Assembly (NCBI GenBank): GCA_023389055.1
Contig: JAEWFA010000047.1
Span: 1 to 64,000 of the forward strand
DNA length: 64,000 nucleotides
Direction: 5' to 3'
Source of the DNA: Pseudomonadota bacterium
Lineage (GTDB): Bacteria; Pseudomonadota; Gammaproteobacteria; Burkholderiales; Burkholderiaceae_E
In this document: piece by piece, positions 25,252 to 33,667 of the stretch
How the letters are laid out: the number at the start of each line of letters is the position of its first letter
Numbering within the stretch: position 1 is the first letter of the stretch
The notes under the pieces: generated by a model
What the model saw: only the letters and a program-made list of their open reading frames with translations
Told to the model about the DNA's origin: nothing
Database searches by the model: none
Position numbers and translations under genes: made by a program

Positions 25252-26333
25252 AGGCCTCGATGCAGGCGAGGCTCGAGAACCTCGAGCGACGCCTGGCCGA
25301 AGTGAACCTGATGCTCTCCAGCGAGGACGCCGCGCGCGACCTCGATGCATTTCGCAGCGCGGGCCGCGAGCACGCGGAGCTCTCGGAGATCGTCGAGTGC
25401 TTCCACCGGTGGAAGAGCGCGATCGCGGACCGGGAGACGGCCGTGCAGATGCGCGCCGATCCCGAGCTGCGCAGCTTCGCCGACGAGGAAGCGACCGCGG
25501 CGCAGGCGCGCGCCGACGAGCAGGCGCTTCGGCTGCAGAGGCTGCTGCTGCCGCGCGACCCCGACGACGAGCGCAACGTCTTCGTCGAGATCCGCGCCGG
25601 CACGGGCGGCGAGGAATCGGCGCTGTTCGCCGCCGACCTGCTGCGCATGTACCTGCGCTATGCCGAGCGCAACCGATGGCAGGCGGAGATCGTTTCCGCC
25701 AGTGAATCCGATCTCGGCGGCTACAAGGAGGCGATCGTGCGCATCGCCGGTGCCGGCGCGTATTCGCGGCTGAAGTTCGAGTCGGGCGGACATCGCGTGC
25801 AGCGCGTCCCCGAGACCGAGGCGCAGGGACGCATCCACACGTCCGCGTGCACCGTGGCCGTGCTGCCCGAAGCCGACGAACTCGGCGAGGTGGAGATCGA
25901 CCCCGACGAACTGCGCGTCGACGTCTTCCGCTCGTCGGGCGCCGGCGGACAGCACGTGAACAAGACGGAGTCGGCGGTGCGCATCACGCACCTGCCCACC
26001 GGAATCGTCGTCGAATGCCAGGACGATCGATCCCAGCACCGCAACCGCGATCGCGCGATGAAGGTGCTGGCTGCGCGACTGAAGGACCGGCGCGCGCGCG
26101 AGGCTCAGGCACGGGAGGCGGCGCAGCGCAAGTCGCTGATCGGCTCGGGCGACCGCTCCGAGCGCATCCGCACGTACAACTTTCCGCAGGGCCGCGTAAC
26201 CGACCACCGGATCAACCTCACGTTGTACCGGCTGCAGCAGGTGATGGACGGCGACCTGGACGAATTGCTGGACGCACTGTCGACCGAGCACCAGGCACAG
26301 CTGCTCGCCGCGCTGGGCGAAGACGCCGCGTGA
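25248..26333 (+). CDS. prfA: Peptide chain release factor 1
   Basis: Recognises UAA and UAG stop codons and triggers peptide release. The 361-residue product has the GGQ loop at G233-G234-Q235 inside S-S-G-A-G-G-Q-H-V-N-K. The anticodon-like tripeptide is in the H-R-V-Q-R-V-P-E-T region. It is translationally coupled to hemA and to prmC, which methylates its GGQ glutamine; hemA-prfA-prmC is a conserved order. Confidence 0.97.
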   Translation: MKASMQARLENLERRLAEVNLMLSSEDAARDLDAFRSAGREHAELSEIVECFHRWKSAIADRETAVQMRADPELRSFADEEATAAQARADEQALRLQRLLLPRDPDDERNVFVEIRAGTGGEESALFAADLLRMYLRYAERNRWQAEIVSASESDLGGYKEAIVRIAGAGAYSRLKFESGGHRVQRVPETEAQGRIHTSACTVAVLPEADELGEVEIDPDELRVDVFRSSGAGGQHVNKTESAVRITHLPTGIVVECQDDRSQHRNRDRAMKVLAARLKDRRAREAQAREAAQRKSLIGSGDRSERIRTYNFPQGRVTDHRINLTLYRLQQVMDGDLDELLDALSTEHQAQLLAALGEDAA

Positions 26334-27175
26334 ACGCCGCCGGCGTGTCCAGCTGGGAGCGGCTGGTGCTCGACTGCCCGCTGCCCCGCCTCGAAGCGCG
26401 CGTGCTGCTCGAAGCGGCGAGCGGCCGGCGCCGCGAATGGCTGATCGCGCACGGCGACGAGCCGGCCGACCCGGCGTCGGCGAGAGCGTTCGAGTCGCTC
26501 GCGCAGCGCCGCCTTTCCGGCGAGCCGATCGCCTATCTCGTCGGCACGCGCGAGTTCATGGGCCGACATTTCGCCATCACGCCCGCCGTGCTCATCCCGC
26601 GACCGGAAACCGAGACGCTCGTCGCCTTCGCCCTCGCGCACGCCCCGCCGCGCGGCTGCGTGATCGACCTGGGTACCGGCAGCGGCGCGATCGCCGTCAC
26701 CTTGGCCTGCGAGCGCGCCGATCTGCGCATCGAGGCGACCGATCGCAGCGAAACGGCGCTCGCGCTGGCGCGCTCGAACGCAGCGACGTTGTGCCCGAGC
26801 GCGCTCGAAACGGGCCGCCTGCGCCTGCGTGCGGGAGACTGGTGGCGCTGCGTCGGCGAGGACGAGCGCTTCGACGTCGTCGTCTCCAACCCGCCCTACG
26901 TCGCCGACGACGACCCGCACCTCGAGGAGGGCGACCTGCGCTTCGAACCGCGCGATGCGCTCGCCGCGGGCGACTGCGGACTCGACGCGCTGCGCGCGAT
27001 CGTCGAAGGCGCCGCGTCGCACGTCGCGCCGAACGGCTGGATTGCGCTGGAGCACGGACACGAGCAGGGCGAGGCGGTGCGCGCGTTGCTCGCTGCGCGC
27101 GGATGGAACGACGTCGAGACCTTGCCCGACGACGCCGGCAGGCAGCGCATCACTTGCGCCCGACCCTTCCTATAG
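26330..27175 (+). CDS. prmC: Release factor glutamine methyltransferase
   Basis: SAM-dependent N5-methylation of the GGQ glutamine of release factors. The 281-residue product has an N-terminal helical domain with G-E-P-I-A-Y-L-V-G-T-R-E-F, a SAM motif D-L-G-T-G-S-G-A-I-A and the catalytic N187-P-P-Y190. The GTG at 26330 overlaps the prfA stop (GTGA). Confidence 0.95.
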   Translation: MNAAGVSSWERLVLDCPLPRLEARVLLEAASGRRREWLIAHGDEPADPASARAFESLAQRRLSGEPIAYLVGTREFMGRHFAITPAVLIPRPETETLVAFALAHAPPRGCVIDLGTGSGAIAVTLACERADLRIEATDRSETALALARSNAATLCPSALETGRLRLRAGDWWRCVGEDERFDVVVSNPPYVADDDPHLEEGDLRFEPRDALAAGDCGLDALRAIVEGAASHVAPNGWIALEHGHEQGEAVRALLAARGWNDVETLPDDAGRQRITCARPFL

Positions 27176-27191
27176 AATGGAAGGCTGCACT

Positions 27192-27210
27192 GCGCCGGGG
27201 CATCCGGCGC
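27192..27210. other. 7-bp GC hairpin between prmC and grxD
   Basis: GCGCCGG and CCGGCGC form a perfect stem with a 5-nt loop. It follows the prmC stop and precedes the grxD ribosome site. There is no T-run, so it is at best a weak terminator or mRNA leader structure. Confidence 0.3.
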
Positions 27211-27244
27211 GCAATCCGTCAAGCCACTGACGTTGGAGGGCCCC

Positions 27245-27565
27245 ATGGACGCCAGAGCATTCATCGAGAAGACCGTCACCGAAAATCCGATCGTCCTCTT
27301 CATGAAGGGCACGGCGCAGTTCCCGCAATGCGGGTTCTCCGGGCGCGCCATCCAGATCCTGAAGGGGTGCGGCGTGAAGAACCTCGTCACCGTCAACGTG
27401 CTCGAGGACGAGGAAGTGCGCCAGACCATCAAGGAGTACTCGAACTGGCCGACGATTCCGCAGTTGTACGTCGGCGGCGAGTTCATCGGCGGCGCCGACA
27501 TCCTCACCGAGATGTACGAGTCGGGCGAGCTGCAGAAGATCATCCCGCAGGAAACGCAGGCCTGA
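27245..27565 (+). CDS. grxD: Monothiol glutaredoxin, Grx4 type
   Basis: CGFS-type glutaredoxin that binds and transfers [2Fe-2S] clusters, usually with BolA/IbaG proteins (one is encoded at 49487). The 106-residue product has C29-G-F-S32, preceded by F-M-K-G-T and followed by W-P-T-I-P-Q-L-Y-V-G-G-E-F-I-G-G. GGAGGG precedes the ATG at 27245. A TATAGA-like -10 lies at 27171, at the very end of prmC. Confidence 0.96.
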   Translation: MDARAFIEKTVTENPIVLFMKGTAQFPQCGFSGRAIQILKGCGVKNLVTVNVLEDEEVRQTIKEYSNWPTIPQLYVGGEFIGGADILTEMYESGELQKIIPQETQA

Positions 27566-27605
27566 TCCCGCTCGCACGTATCAACGCAACCCCCGGAGCC
27601 CGCGC

Positions 27606-28031
27606 ATGAAGCTGCTCGTCGCGATCGACGGTTCGGAAAACGCGCTGCGAGCCGCCCGCTTCGCCGCGTCGCTGCTCGAGCAGTCGCGCGACCCGGGCTC
27701 GATCACCCTGATCAGCGTGCATGACGACGTCGCGTTGCGAAACGCGCGCCGATTCATCGGCAAGCAGATCGTCGACGATTACCTTCGCGACCTCTCCGAG
27801 CAGGACCTCAGCGGCGCGCGCCAGATGCTCGACGAGGCGAACATCGCGCACGACCACATCATCCGTGTCGGCGCGGTCGCCAACCAGATCGCGAAGGCAG
27901 CCGATCCCGAACAGTTCACGATGGTCGTGCTCGGCTCGAAGGGGCGAACGGGGCTTCGCGACCTGCTCATCGGCTCCGTTGCGCGTCGCGTGAGCGAGAT
28001 CTCGCACATTCCCGTGCTGCTCGTGAAATGA
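27606..28031 (+). CDS. Universal stress protein (UspA family)
   Basis: Cytosolic 141-residue Usp domain. It has the initial beta strand K-L-L-V-A-I-D-G-S, the ATP-binding type G-S-K-G-R-T-G-L-R-D-L-L-I-G-S-V-A pattern (G-2x-G-9x-G-S/T), and the terminal V-L-L-V-K. The nucleotide-binding motif suggests the ATP-binding branch. Target unknown. Confidence 0.9.
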   Translation: MKLLVAIDGSENALRAARFAASLLEQSRDPGSITLISVHDDVALRNARRFIGKQIVDDYLRDLSEQDLSGARQMLDEANIAHDHIIRVGAVANQIAKAADPEQFTMVVLGSKGRTGLRDLLIGSVARRVSEISHIPVLLVK

Positions 28032-28047
28032 GGAGGCAGGCTGCGCA

Positions 28048-28398
28048 ATGCTCTCGCTGATCATCGCCTGGATCATCAACGCACTCAGCCTGCTCGCGCT
28101 CGCCTGGCTGATGCCCGCCGTGCAGGTGCGCAGCTTCGGCGCCGCGCTCGTCGCCGCGCTCGTGCTGTCGCTGCTCAACGCACTGATCCGCCCGTTGCTG
28201 CTGATCCTCACGCTGCCGGTGAACCTGCTCACGCTCGGGCTGTTCACCTTCGTCATCAACGGCTTCCTGTTCTGGATCGCCGCGAATTTCATCGAAGGTT
28301 TCTCGGTGCGCGGCTTCTGGTGGGCCGTGCTCGCCGCGATCGTCTACAGCCTGATCAGCTGGGCGATCAGCGCGCTGCTGCCGGGAACCCGGGGCTAG
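28048..28398 (+). CDS. Phage holin family 4 / YvlD-like membrane protein
   Basis: A 116-residue membrane protein with four hydrophobic helices and the conserved S-L-L-N-A-L-I-R-P-L-L-L-I-L-T-L-P-V-N and T-L-G-L-F-T-F-V-I-N-G segments of this family. Despite the holin name, chromosomal members have no lysis partner and unknown function. It is 16 bp after uspA. Its last 32 bp overlap the convergent lipoprotein gene. Confidence 0.88.
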   Translation: MLSLIIAWIINALSLLALAWLMPAVQVRSFGAALVAALVLSLLNALIRPLLLILTLPVNLLTLGLFTFVINGFLFWIAANFIEGFSVRGFWWAVLAAIVYSLISWAISALLPGTRG

Positions 28399-29062
28399 TC
28401 TTGCCGGGCGGCGGGCCATCCGCCGCCCGGTCGCCGAGCGCTTCGGCGAGAACCCACCGAACCGATTCGTCGAGCAACCGCGCCAGCGCAACCTCGAAGG
28501 CGTCCACCGCGCCATCGGCCGATTCCGTCTTCAGCGGTTCCTGCGCGAGAAAACGCCGCGTGTCGATCGTGCGTCGCGCGGCGCGATCGACGATGCGCAC
28601 GAACACCGAGATGCGCGCAACGCCGGGCGGATTCCCGTCGTCGTGCAGCATCTCCTCGAGCTGTACATCGACGAGCCAATCGCCCTGCACCGGCGCGGCC
28701 ACCGTCGCGACGTCGCGAAAGGCGCCAGTGCCGGCGAGCCGGCGGGCGAAGAGCCTGCCCAGCTGCTCGGCGGGCCGTTCGGTCCAGCTCGCGAGCTGGT
28801 AGTAGGCCAGCGCCCCCGAGCTTCGGCTGTAGGCGATCGACGTCGTGTCGTAGAAGGCGCTCGACGCCGACCAGGTGACGAGCACGACCCGATCGAGCTT
28901 CGGGCGCGACGCAGGCTTCGATTCGCCCAGGTCGCGCAGTTCGTAACTCAGGTGCGCCGGCGCCTTGCCGCCGAGGTTCACGCACCCCGACGACGAAGCG
29001 AGGATTCCGACGCCCCCGAGCAGCAGCGCATGCCGTCGCGACAGCGCGATCTTCGCGCTCAC
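28367..29062 (-). CDS. ABC-type transport auxiliary lipoprotein (PqiC-like)
   Basis: Outer-membrane lipoprotein partner of an MCE transporter. The 231-residue product has a lipobox (A-S-S-S-G-C, Cys27), then a PqiC/LmaB-type domain with L-D-R-V-V-L-V and a C-terminal helix. It is last in a four-gene minus-strand unit (permease, ATPase, MCE, lipoprotein) with overlaps at every junction. Its 3' end overlaps the holin-like gene by 32 bp. Confidence 0.82.
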   Translation of the reverse strand: MSAKIALSRRHALLLGGVGILASSSGCVNLGGKAPAHLSYELRDLGESKPASRPKLDRVVLVTWSASSAFYDTTSIAYSRSSGALAYYQLASWTERPAEQLGRLFARRLAGTGAFRDVATVAAPVQGDWLVDVQLEEMLHDDGNPPGVARISVFVRIVDRAARRTIDTRRFLAQEPLKTESADGAVDAFEVALARLLDESVRWVLAEALGDRAADGPPPGKTSPGFPAAAR

Positions 29063-30027
29063 GGCAGCCGCTCGCCGGGGCCGAGCTGCTGCGGTGACGG
29101 CCCGAGCAGCGCCGAACGCGGGTCGCGCAGCCGCTCCGCGGCGCGCGAGAGCTGCTCGGCGCTGCGACGCAACTCACGGGTGGTCGCCTGCAGTTCCTGC
29201 GCACCGGCATCGGCAGTGGAGGCGAGGCCCTTCGACATCTCGCCGGTTGCGCGCTCCAGCGCGCGCGCCGAGCTGGCGATCGCATCGAAGGCCGCGCGCC
29301 CCTGCTGGACGAAGGGCCCGAGCCGGCGCACGACCCCCGTTGCCTCGTCGGTGAAGCTCGACAGCGATCGCGTGACCCGCCGGCTCGCTTCGTCGATCGA
29401 AGAGGCCGTGCGCACGACGCCGTCGATGGCGCTGTCGACGCGCGCCAGGCGCGCATCGAGCCCTTCGGCCAGCTCGCGCACGGCGACCACCGCGCCGATC
29501 AACTGCTCGCGATTCTTCTCGTCCAGCAGTGCCTGGACGTTGCCGAGCGCCGCCTCGCCGCTCACTGCGAGCCGGCTCATTGCGCCGGCGATCTGCTCGA
29601 TGTTCGACGTGCCCTCGGGAATCACCGGATAGCGCTCGCCGTCGGCAACCGACGCGAGCTCCGGACCCGGAGTGCCGGGCGTCTCGAGATCGATGCGCGC
29701 GAGTCCGGTGAGGAGGTTGCGGCCGACGACCGCGCGCGTGTTCACGCTCACCGGCGTCTCGCGGTCGACGCGCACGACGACGTCGACGCGATTGATGTTG
29801 TCGCGGTTGATCGAGTACTGCTGCACGCGGCCGACCTTCACGCCGCGCATGTTCACGTCGCTGCCGATCTGCAGGCCTTCGAGCGACTGCTTCTCGAAGT
29901 GGATCGCGTAGTGACGGAAGTTGTCCGCCGAGCCGACACCGGCGAGCCACACGTAGCCGAAGACCGTGATTGCCGCGAGCGCGAGAACGACCGCGCCCAC
30001 GAAGGTGTAGCGGGATTCAGGCTCCAT
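29059..30027 (-). CDS. MCE family (MlaD-like) lipid transport protein
   Basis: Periplasmic substrate-binding ring subunit of a lipid ABC transporter. The 322-residue product has one N-terminal helix (~8-28), an MCE domain (~40-120) with V-N-M-R-G-V-K-V-G-R-V and L-L-T-G-L-A-R-I-D-L, and a long C-terminal alpha-helical coiled-coil region with Ala/Arg-rich heptads. It is larger than the short MlaD at 53459 and belongs to a different MCE system. The ATG at 30027 overlaps the ATPase gene by 11 bp. Confidence 0.9.
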   Translation of the reverse strand: MEPESRYTFVGAVVLALAAITVFGYVWLAGVGSADNFRHYAIHFEKQSLEGLQIGSDVNMRGVKVGRVQQYSINRDNINRVDVVVRVDRETPVSVNTRAVVGRNLLTGLARIDLETPGTPGPELASVADGERYPVIPEGTSNIEQIAGAMSRLAVSGEAALGNVQALLDEKNREQLIGAVVAVRELAEGLDARLARVDSAIDGVVRTASSIDEASRRVTRSLSSFTDEATGVVRRLGPFVQQGRAAFDAIASSARALERATGEMSKGLASTADAGAQELQATTRELRRSAEQLSRAAERLRDPRSALLGPSPQQLGPGERLP

Positions 30028-30823
30028 CCGGTGCGCTCCGTTGCAGGGGCGCAGCCATTCTACGGCTGTCGAACAAGGCCCTGATCCATTCATCGTCGGC
30101 GCGGGAGACTTCTTCCGGCGTTCCATCGGCGGCGATGCGCCCGTCGCGCAACACGAGCACGCGAGGCGTGATCGTCAACAACGTGTCGATGTCGTGCGTC
30201 ACGAGCACGATGGTGATGCCGAGGTCGCGATTCAGCGACGCCAGCAACGCATCGAGCGTGCGCGCCGTCACCGGATCGAGTCCCGAGGTCGGCTCGTCCA
30301 GGAACAGCACTTCGGGCTCCAGCGCGAGCGCACGCGCGATCGCCGCGCGCTTGCGCATCCCGCCTGACAGCTCGCTGGGCATCTTCGTCGCCGCCTCCGG
30401 CGGCAGACCCGCCATCGACAGGCGCAGGCGAACGAGCGGCGCGAGCATCTGCGCAGGAATCGCCCCCTGCTCGAGCATCGGCGTCGCCACGTTGCCGGCA
30501 ACGTCGAGCGACGAGAACAGCGCGCCGTCCTGGAACATCACGCCGATGCGCCGGCGCATCGCCTCGAGCTCGAGATCGCCGGCCGACCAGACGTCGATGC
30601 CGAGCAGCCGCACGCGCCCGCCGCTGGGACGCTGCAGCCCGATGATCTCGCGCAGCAGCACCGACTTGCCGCTGCCGCTGCCTCCGACGATCGCCACGAG
30701 CTCGCCACGCCGCACGCGCAGGTCGATGCACTCATGAACGACCTGCTCTCCGAAAACGGTACGCAGCGAACCGAGCTCGATGACCGCGCCGTCTTCGCGC
30801 CCGATGCCGCGCGCCTCGCTCAC
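30017..30823 (-). CDS. ABC transporter ATP-binding protein (MlaF/Mkl type)
   Basis: Energises the MCE transporter. The 268-residue ATPase has Walker A G-G-S-G-S-G-K-S, signature L-S-G-G-M-R-K-R, Walker B V-L-F-L-D-E-P-T-S-G-L-D and the switch His in V-T-H-D. S-G-G-M with a following Lys/Arg is typical of MlaF/Mkl ATPases. The GTG start at 30823 overlaps the permease stop (GTGA). Confidence 0.92.
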   Translation of the reverse strand: MSEARGIGREDGAVIELGSLRTVFGEQVVHECIDLRVRRGELVAIVGGSGSGKSVLLREIIGLQRPSGGRVRLLGIDVWSAGDLELEAMRRRIGVMFQDGALFSSLDVAGNVATPMLEQGAIPAQMLAPLVRLRLSMAGLPPEAATKMPSELSGGMRKRAAIARALALEPEVLFLDEPTSGLDPVTARTLDALLASLNRDLGITIVLVTHDIDTLLTITPRVLVLRDGRIAADGTPEEVSRADDEWIRALFDSRRMAAPLQRSAPDGA

Positions 30824-31971
30824 AGGCCGAGCGCCTGCAGCAGCACGGCGAACAGCGCGTCGAGGACGATGACCAGGACGATCGACTGCACGACGGTCGA
30901 CGTCGTGTTGCGGCCCACCGATCGCGCATCGCGGCTCACCGTCATTCCCATCCGGCATCCGATCAGTCCGATCGCAAGGGCGAACACCGGGGCCTTGACC
31001 AGGCCGATGACGAGATGCTGCGGCGCCAGCGCGTAACGCAGCCGCTCGAGGAACTGCCCGGCGCCGATGTCCAGCATGCTGTCGGCGATTGCCATCGCAC
31101 CCAGCAGGCCGATCACGTCGCCGACGAACACGAGCAGCGGCATCGCGAGCACGAGCGCGAGCACGCGCGGAACGAGCAACACCTGCTCCACCGACAGGCC
31201 GAGCGTGCGGATCGCGTCGATCTCCTCGGTCACCCGCATCGTGCCCAGCTGTGCCGCGAAGGCCGAACCCGAGCGTCCGGCGAGAATCACCGAGACGATC
31301 AGCGGCGAGAACTCGCGCGTCAGTCCGAGCGCGACGCCGTCGACGACGAAGATGTTCGCGCCGTACTGCGACGCCTGAAGGCCGAGCAGGTAGGCGACGA
31401 CAAGGCCGATCAGGAACGTGACGAGCGCGACGACCGGTATGGCGGAAACGCAGACCTGCGCGAGCTGCGCAAAGAGCTCGCGCAGCCGCAGGCGATGCGG
31501 ACGCCGCACGGCCTGCGCGATCGCGACGACGACGCGGCCGAGCCATTCGACGTTGCCGACGACGAGCTCCCACAGCGCGACGGCGCTCCCGCCGAGCGCG
31601 CGCACCGGACGGAAGGCCGGCGGCCCGGCGACGATCCCCTCCGCCGCCCTCGAACCGAGCGCCTCGTCGAGCCGACTTCGCACGAGTTCGAGCGTGGCGC
31701 GCTGCGCATCGGCGAAACCGCTGAGTTGCACCCGCTCGGGATCCGTTCCCACCGACACGAGACGCTGCCACAACGCGAGCGCCGCCGACGTGTCGATCGC
31801 CTCCAGCGCAGCGCCGTCGACGACGACCGGCGCGACGATCCCGCCGGACGGAACGCATCGCTGCAACGAATCGAAGAGCTCGCCCAGCGTCGAAAGACGC
31901 CAGACGCCGGACAGCTGCAATCGGCTGCCCGCGTCGGTGTACTCGTACCGGCAAACGCCGCTGCTGGGCAT
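30820..31971 (-). CDS. MlaE-type permease with N-terminal STAS-like domain
   Basis: Inner-membrane permease of the second MCE system. The 383-residue product is longer than the 259-residue MlaE at 53974 because ~110 residues at the front form a STAS-like domain (L-S-G-V-W-R-L, V-V-V-D-G-A-A-L-E-A-I-D-T-S-A-A), the job done by separate MlaB in the classical system. The permease part has F-L-I-G-L-V-V-A-Y, E-F-S-P-L-I-V-S-V-I-L-A-G-R-S-G-S-A-F-A-A-Q-L-G and M-R-V-T-E-E-I-D-A. The start is uncertain: 31971 is chosen; 32034 is possible. Confidence 0.88.
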   Translation of the reverse strand: MPSSGVCRYEYTDAGSRLQLSGVWRLSTLGELFDSLQRCVPSGGIVAPVVVDGAALEAIDTSAALALWQRLVSVGTDPERVQLSGFADAQRATLELVRSRLDEALGSRAAEGIVAGPPAFRPVRALGGSAVALWELVVGNVEWLGRVVVAIAQAVRRPHRLRLRELFAQLAQVCVSAIPVVALVTFLIGLVVAYLLGLQASQYGANIFVVDGVALGLTREFSPLIVSVILAGRSGSAFAAQLGTMRVTEEIDAIRTLGLSVEQVLLVPRVLALVLAMPLLVFVGDVIGLLGAMAIADSMLDIGAGQFLERLRYALAPQHLVIGLVKAPVFALAIGLIGCRMGMTVSRDARSVGRNTTSTVVQSIVLVIVLDALFAVLLQALGL

Positions 31972-32052
31972 TCGATCGATGGAGGCGCGCTCGAAACGTG
32001 GCGCGGGCAGCCTAGCACAAGGCGTACACGCCACGGCGCGATGGAAGCGACC

Positions 32053-32128
32053 TGGTGCCGACTCCCCGACTCGAACGGGGGACCTACCGCTTACAAGGCG
32101 GTTGCTCTACCAACTGAGCTAAGCCGGC
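32053..32128 (-). tRNA. tRNA-Thr (TGT)
   Basis: A 76-nt cloverleaf with encoded CCA. Acceptor GCCGGCT pairs with AGTCGGC (one G-U), D-loop AGTTGGTA, anticodon loop CTTGTAA with TGT, T-arm CCCCG-TTCGAGT-CGGGG. It closely matches the enterobacterial tRNA-Thr(UGU) body. It begins 25 bp after the sspB stop on the same strand and may be read through from it. Confidence 0.97.
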
Positions 32129-32153
32129 GGGGGAAGGCAGTGTAGCGGAAGCG

Positions 32154-32960
32154 CTACTTCACCCGGGTCAGGTGAGGCTTTCCCGGCGGCTTTCCGGGGC
32201 CCGGGTCGTCGTCGGGCCGCCCGGGGCGCTCGGGCGTACCCCTGCGGTCGGGTTCGCGGCCTGCGTCGCCGTTGCGCGGCACCGAGGCGATCGATGGCTT
32301 TCGCGCGCGCTTGCCGGCGGGGCGGGCCTGCGCCGGCGATTGAGGACCGCCTTCCGTCGATGCGTCGGCAGCGGCATCGGCGCCCACCTCCCGCAATGCG
32401 GGCTTGCGCGAACGCCTCGAAGTCGCCCGCTTTCCCGTGGCGCGACGGGGCTCGTCGCCGCCGAGCGGTTGCTCGCCTGCGCCGGGCGATCCCTCGTTTT
32501 CACTCGTGCCGGGCGATCCTTCCTGCGCGCCGTGCTCGGGCGTGGCAGCGCGCAGTGCGCGCACCTTGGCGCCGGATCGGGGGGGCTGTCCGTCGGCAGC
32601 CGCCCTCTCGCGCGCTTCGTCGTGCGCCTCGTCGCCCTCGGGCTCATGAACCGGCACTTCGAAAGCCATGCCGTGCCCGTTCTCCTGCGCGAATATGGCG
32701 CGCACGTTCTCGATCGGAATCGACACGTGGCGCGCGACGCCGCCGAAGCGGGCCTCGAACTCGAGAAGTTCGTTGCCGATGTGAAGCCGGTTGGTGGCTT
32801 CCGCCGAGACGTTCAGCACGATCTCGCCGTTGCGAACGAACTCGCGTGGTACCTGCGTGCGCGCATCGACGACCACCGCGAGGAACGGGCGGTATCCGCT
32901 GTCGGTGCACCACTCGTAGATTGCGCGGACCAGGTACGGCTTGGTCGATATTTCTGCCAT
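32154..32960 (-). CDS. sspB: ClpXP specificity-enhancing factor SspB, extended form
   Basis: Adaptor that delivers ssrA-tagged proteins to ClpXP. The first ~115 residues are the SspB core: K-P-Y-L-V-R-A-I-Y-E-W, T-P-F/G-Y-R-P-F-L-A-V, Q-V-P-R-E-F-V-R-N-G-E-I-V-L-N-V, and F-G-G-V-A-R-H-V-S-I-P. The last residues (H-L-T-R-V-K) match the ClpX-binding tail (L-R-V-V-K in E. coli). Between them lies ~145 residues of Pro/Gly/Arg/Glu-rich disordered sequence, so the protein is 268 residues against the usual ~140-170. The ATG overlaps the sspA stop (ATGA). Confidence 0.93.
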   Translation of the reverse strand: MAEISTKPYLVRAIYEWCTDSGYRPFLAVVVDARTQVPREFVRNGEIVLNVSAEATNRLHIGNELLEFEARFGGVARHVSIPIENVRAIFAQENGHGMAFEVPVHEPEGDEAHDEARERAAADGQPPRSGAKVRALRAATPEHGAQEGSPGTSENEGSPGAGEQPLGGDEPRRATGKRATSRRSRKPALREVGADAAADASTEGGPQSPAQARPAGKRARKPSIASVPRNGDAGREPDRRGTPERPGRPDDDPGPGKPPGKPHLTRVK

Positions 32961-33574
32961 CAGCGGCGCATCACCTTCTCGGAGGGCGTCAGCGCCTCGA
33001 TGTACGCCGGACGCGAAAACAGCCTCTCAGCGTACCGCAGCAGCGGCGCGGCGCTCTTCGGCATGTCGATGCCGTAGTGGTCGAGTCGCCATAGCAGCGG
33101 CGCGATCGCCACGTCGAGCATCGAGAAGTCGTCGCCGAGCATGTGCTTGTTCTTGATGAAGATCGGCGTGAGCTGCGTGAGCCGGTCGCGGATCTGCTGT
33201 CGCGCCTTCTCCATCGCCTTGGAGGCGTCGCGCTGCTGGTCGCGCCGTTCGAGTTGCTGCACGTGCACGAACAGTTCGCGCTCGAAATTGAACAGGAACA
33301 GGCGCGCCCTCGCCCGCATCACCGGGTCGGCCGGCATCAGCTGCGGATGCGGGAAGCGCTCGTCGATGTACTCGTTGATGATGTTCGACTCGTACAGGAT
33401 CAGGTCGCGCTCGACGAGGATCGGCACCTGACCGTACGGGTTCATGATCGAAATGTCTTCGGGCTTGTTGTAGAGATCGACGTCGCGGATCTCGAAGTCC
33501 ATGCCCTTCTCGAACAGCACGAACCTGCAGCGTTGCGAGAACGGGCAGGTCGTGCCGGAGTAAAGCACCATCAT
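32960..33574 (-). CDS. sspA: Stringent starvation protein A
   Basis: RNA-polymerase-associated glutathione-S-transferase-fold regulator without GST activity. The 204-residue product has the thioredoxin-like N-domain (V-L-Y-S-G-T-T-C-P-F-S-Q-R-C-R), N-P-Y-G-Q-V-P-I-L-V, and Y-E-S-N-I-I-N-E-Y-I-D-E-R-F-P-H-P typical of SspA. Gene order petC, terminator, sspA, sspB is standard in Burkholderiales. Confidence 0.95.
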   Translation of the reverse strand: MMVLYSGTTCPFSQRCRFVLFEKGMDFEIRDVDLYNKPEDISIMNPYGQVPILVERDLILYESNIINEYIDERFPHPQLMPADPVMRARARLFLFNFERELFVHVQQLERRDQQRDASKAMEKARQQIRDRLTQLTPIFIKNKHMLGDDFSMLDVAIAPLLWRLDHYGIDMPKSAAPLLRYAERLFSRPAYIEALTPSEKVMRR

Positions 33575-33592
33575 CGCGGGAACTCCCGATGC

Positions 33593-33628
33593 AAAAAACA
33601 GCAGGGTGAGCCCGACGGGCTCACCCTG
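33593..33628 (-). terminator. Intrinsic terminator of petABC
   Basis: Read on the minus strand after the petC stop: a perfect 12-bp stem (CAGGGTGAGCCC/GGGCTCACCCTG) with a 3-nt loop at 33602-33628, then CTG and six T at 33593-33598. This is a textbook rho-independent terminator and separates the bc1 operon from sspA-sspB. Confidence 0.93.
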
Positions 33629-33667
33629 TGGGGGACCATGCAGGTCGTAATCAGAAAACGATCGTTA

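Noticed and set aside
28048..28398. Prophage signal from the holin-family name
   Set aside because: No other phage gene is nearby and chromosomal members of this four-helix family are common outside phages.
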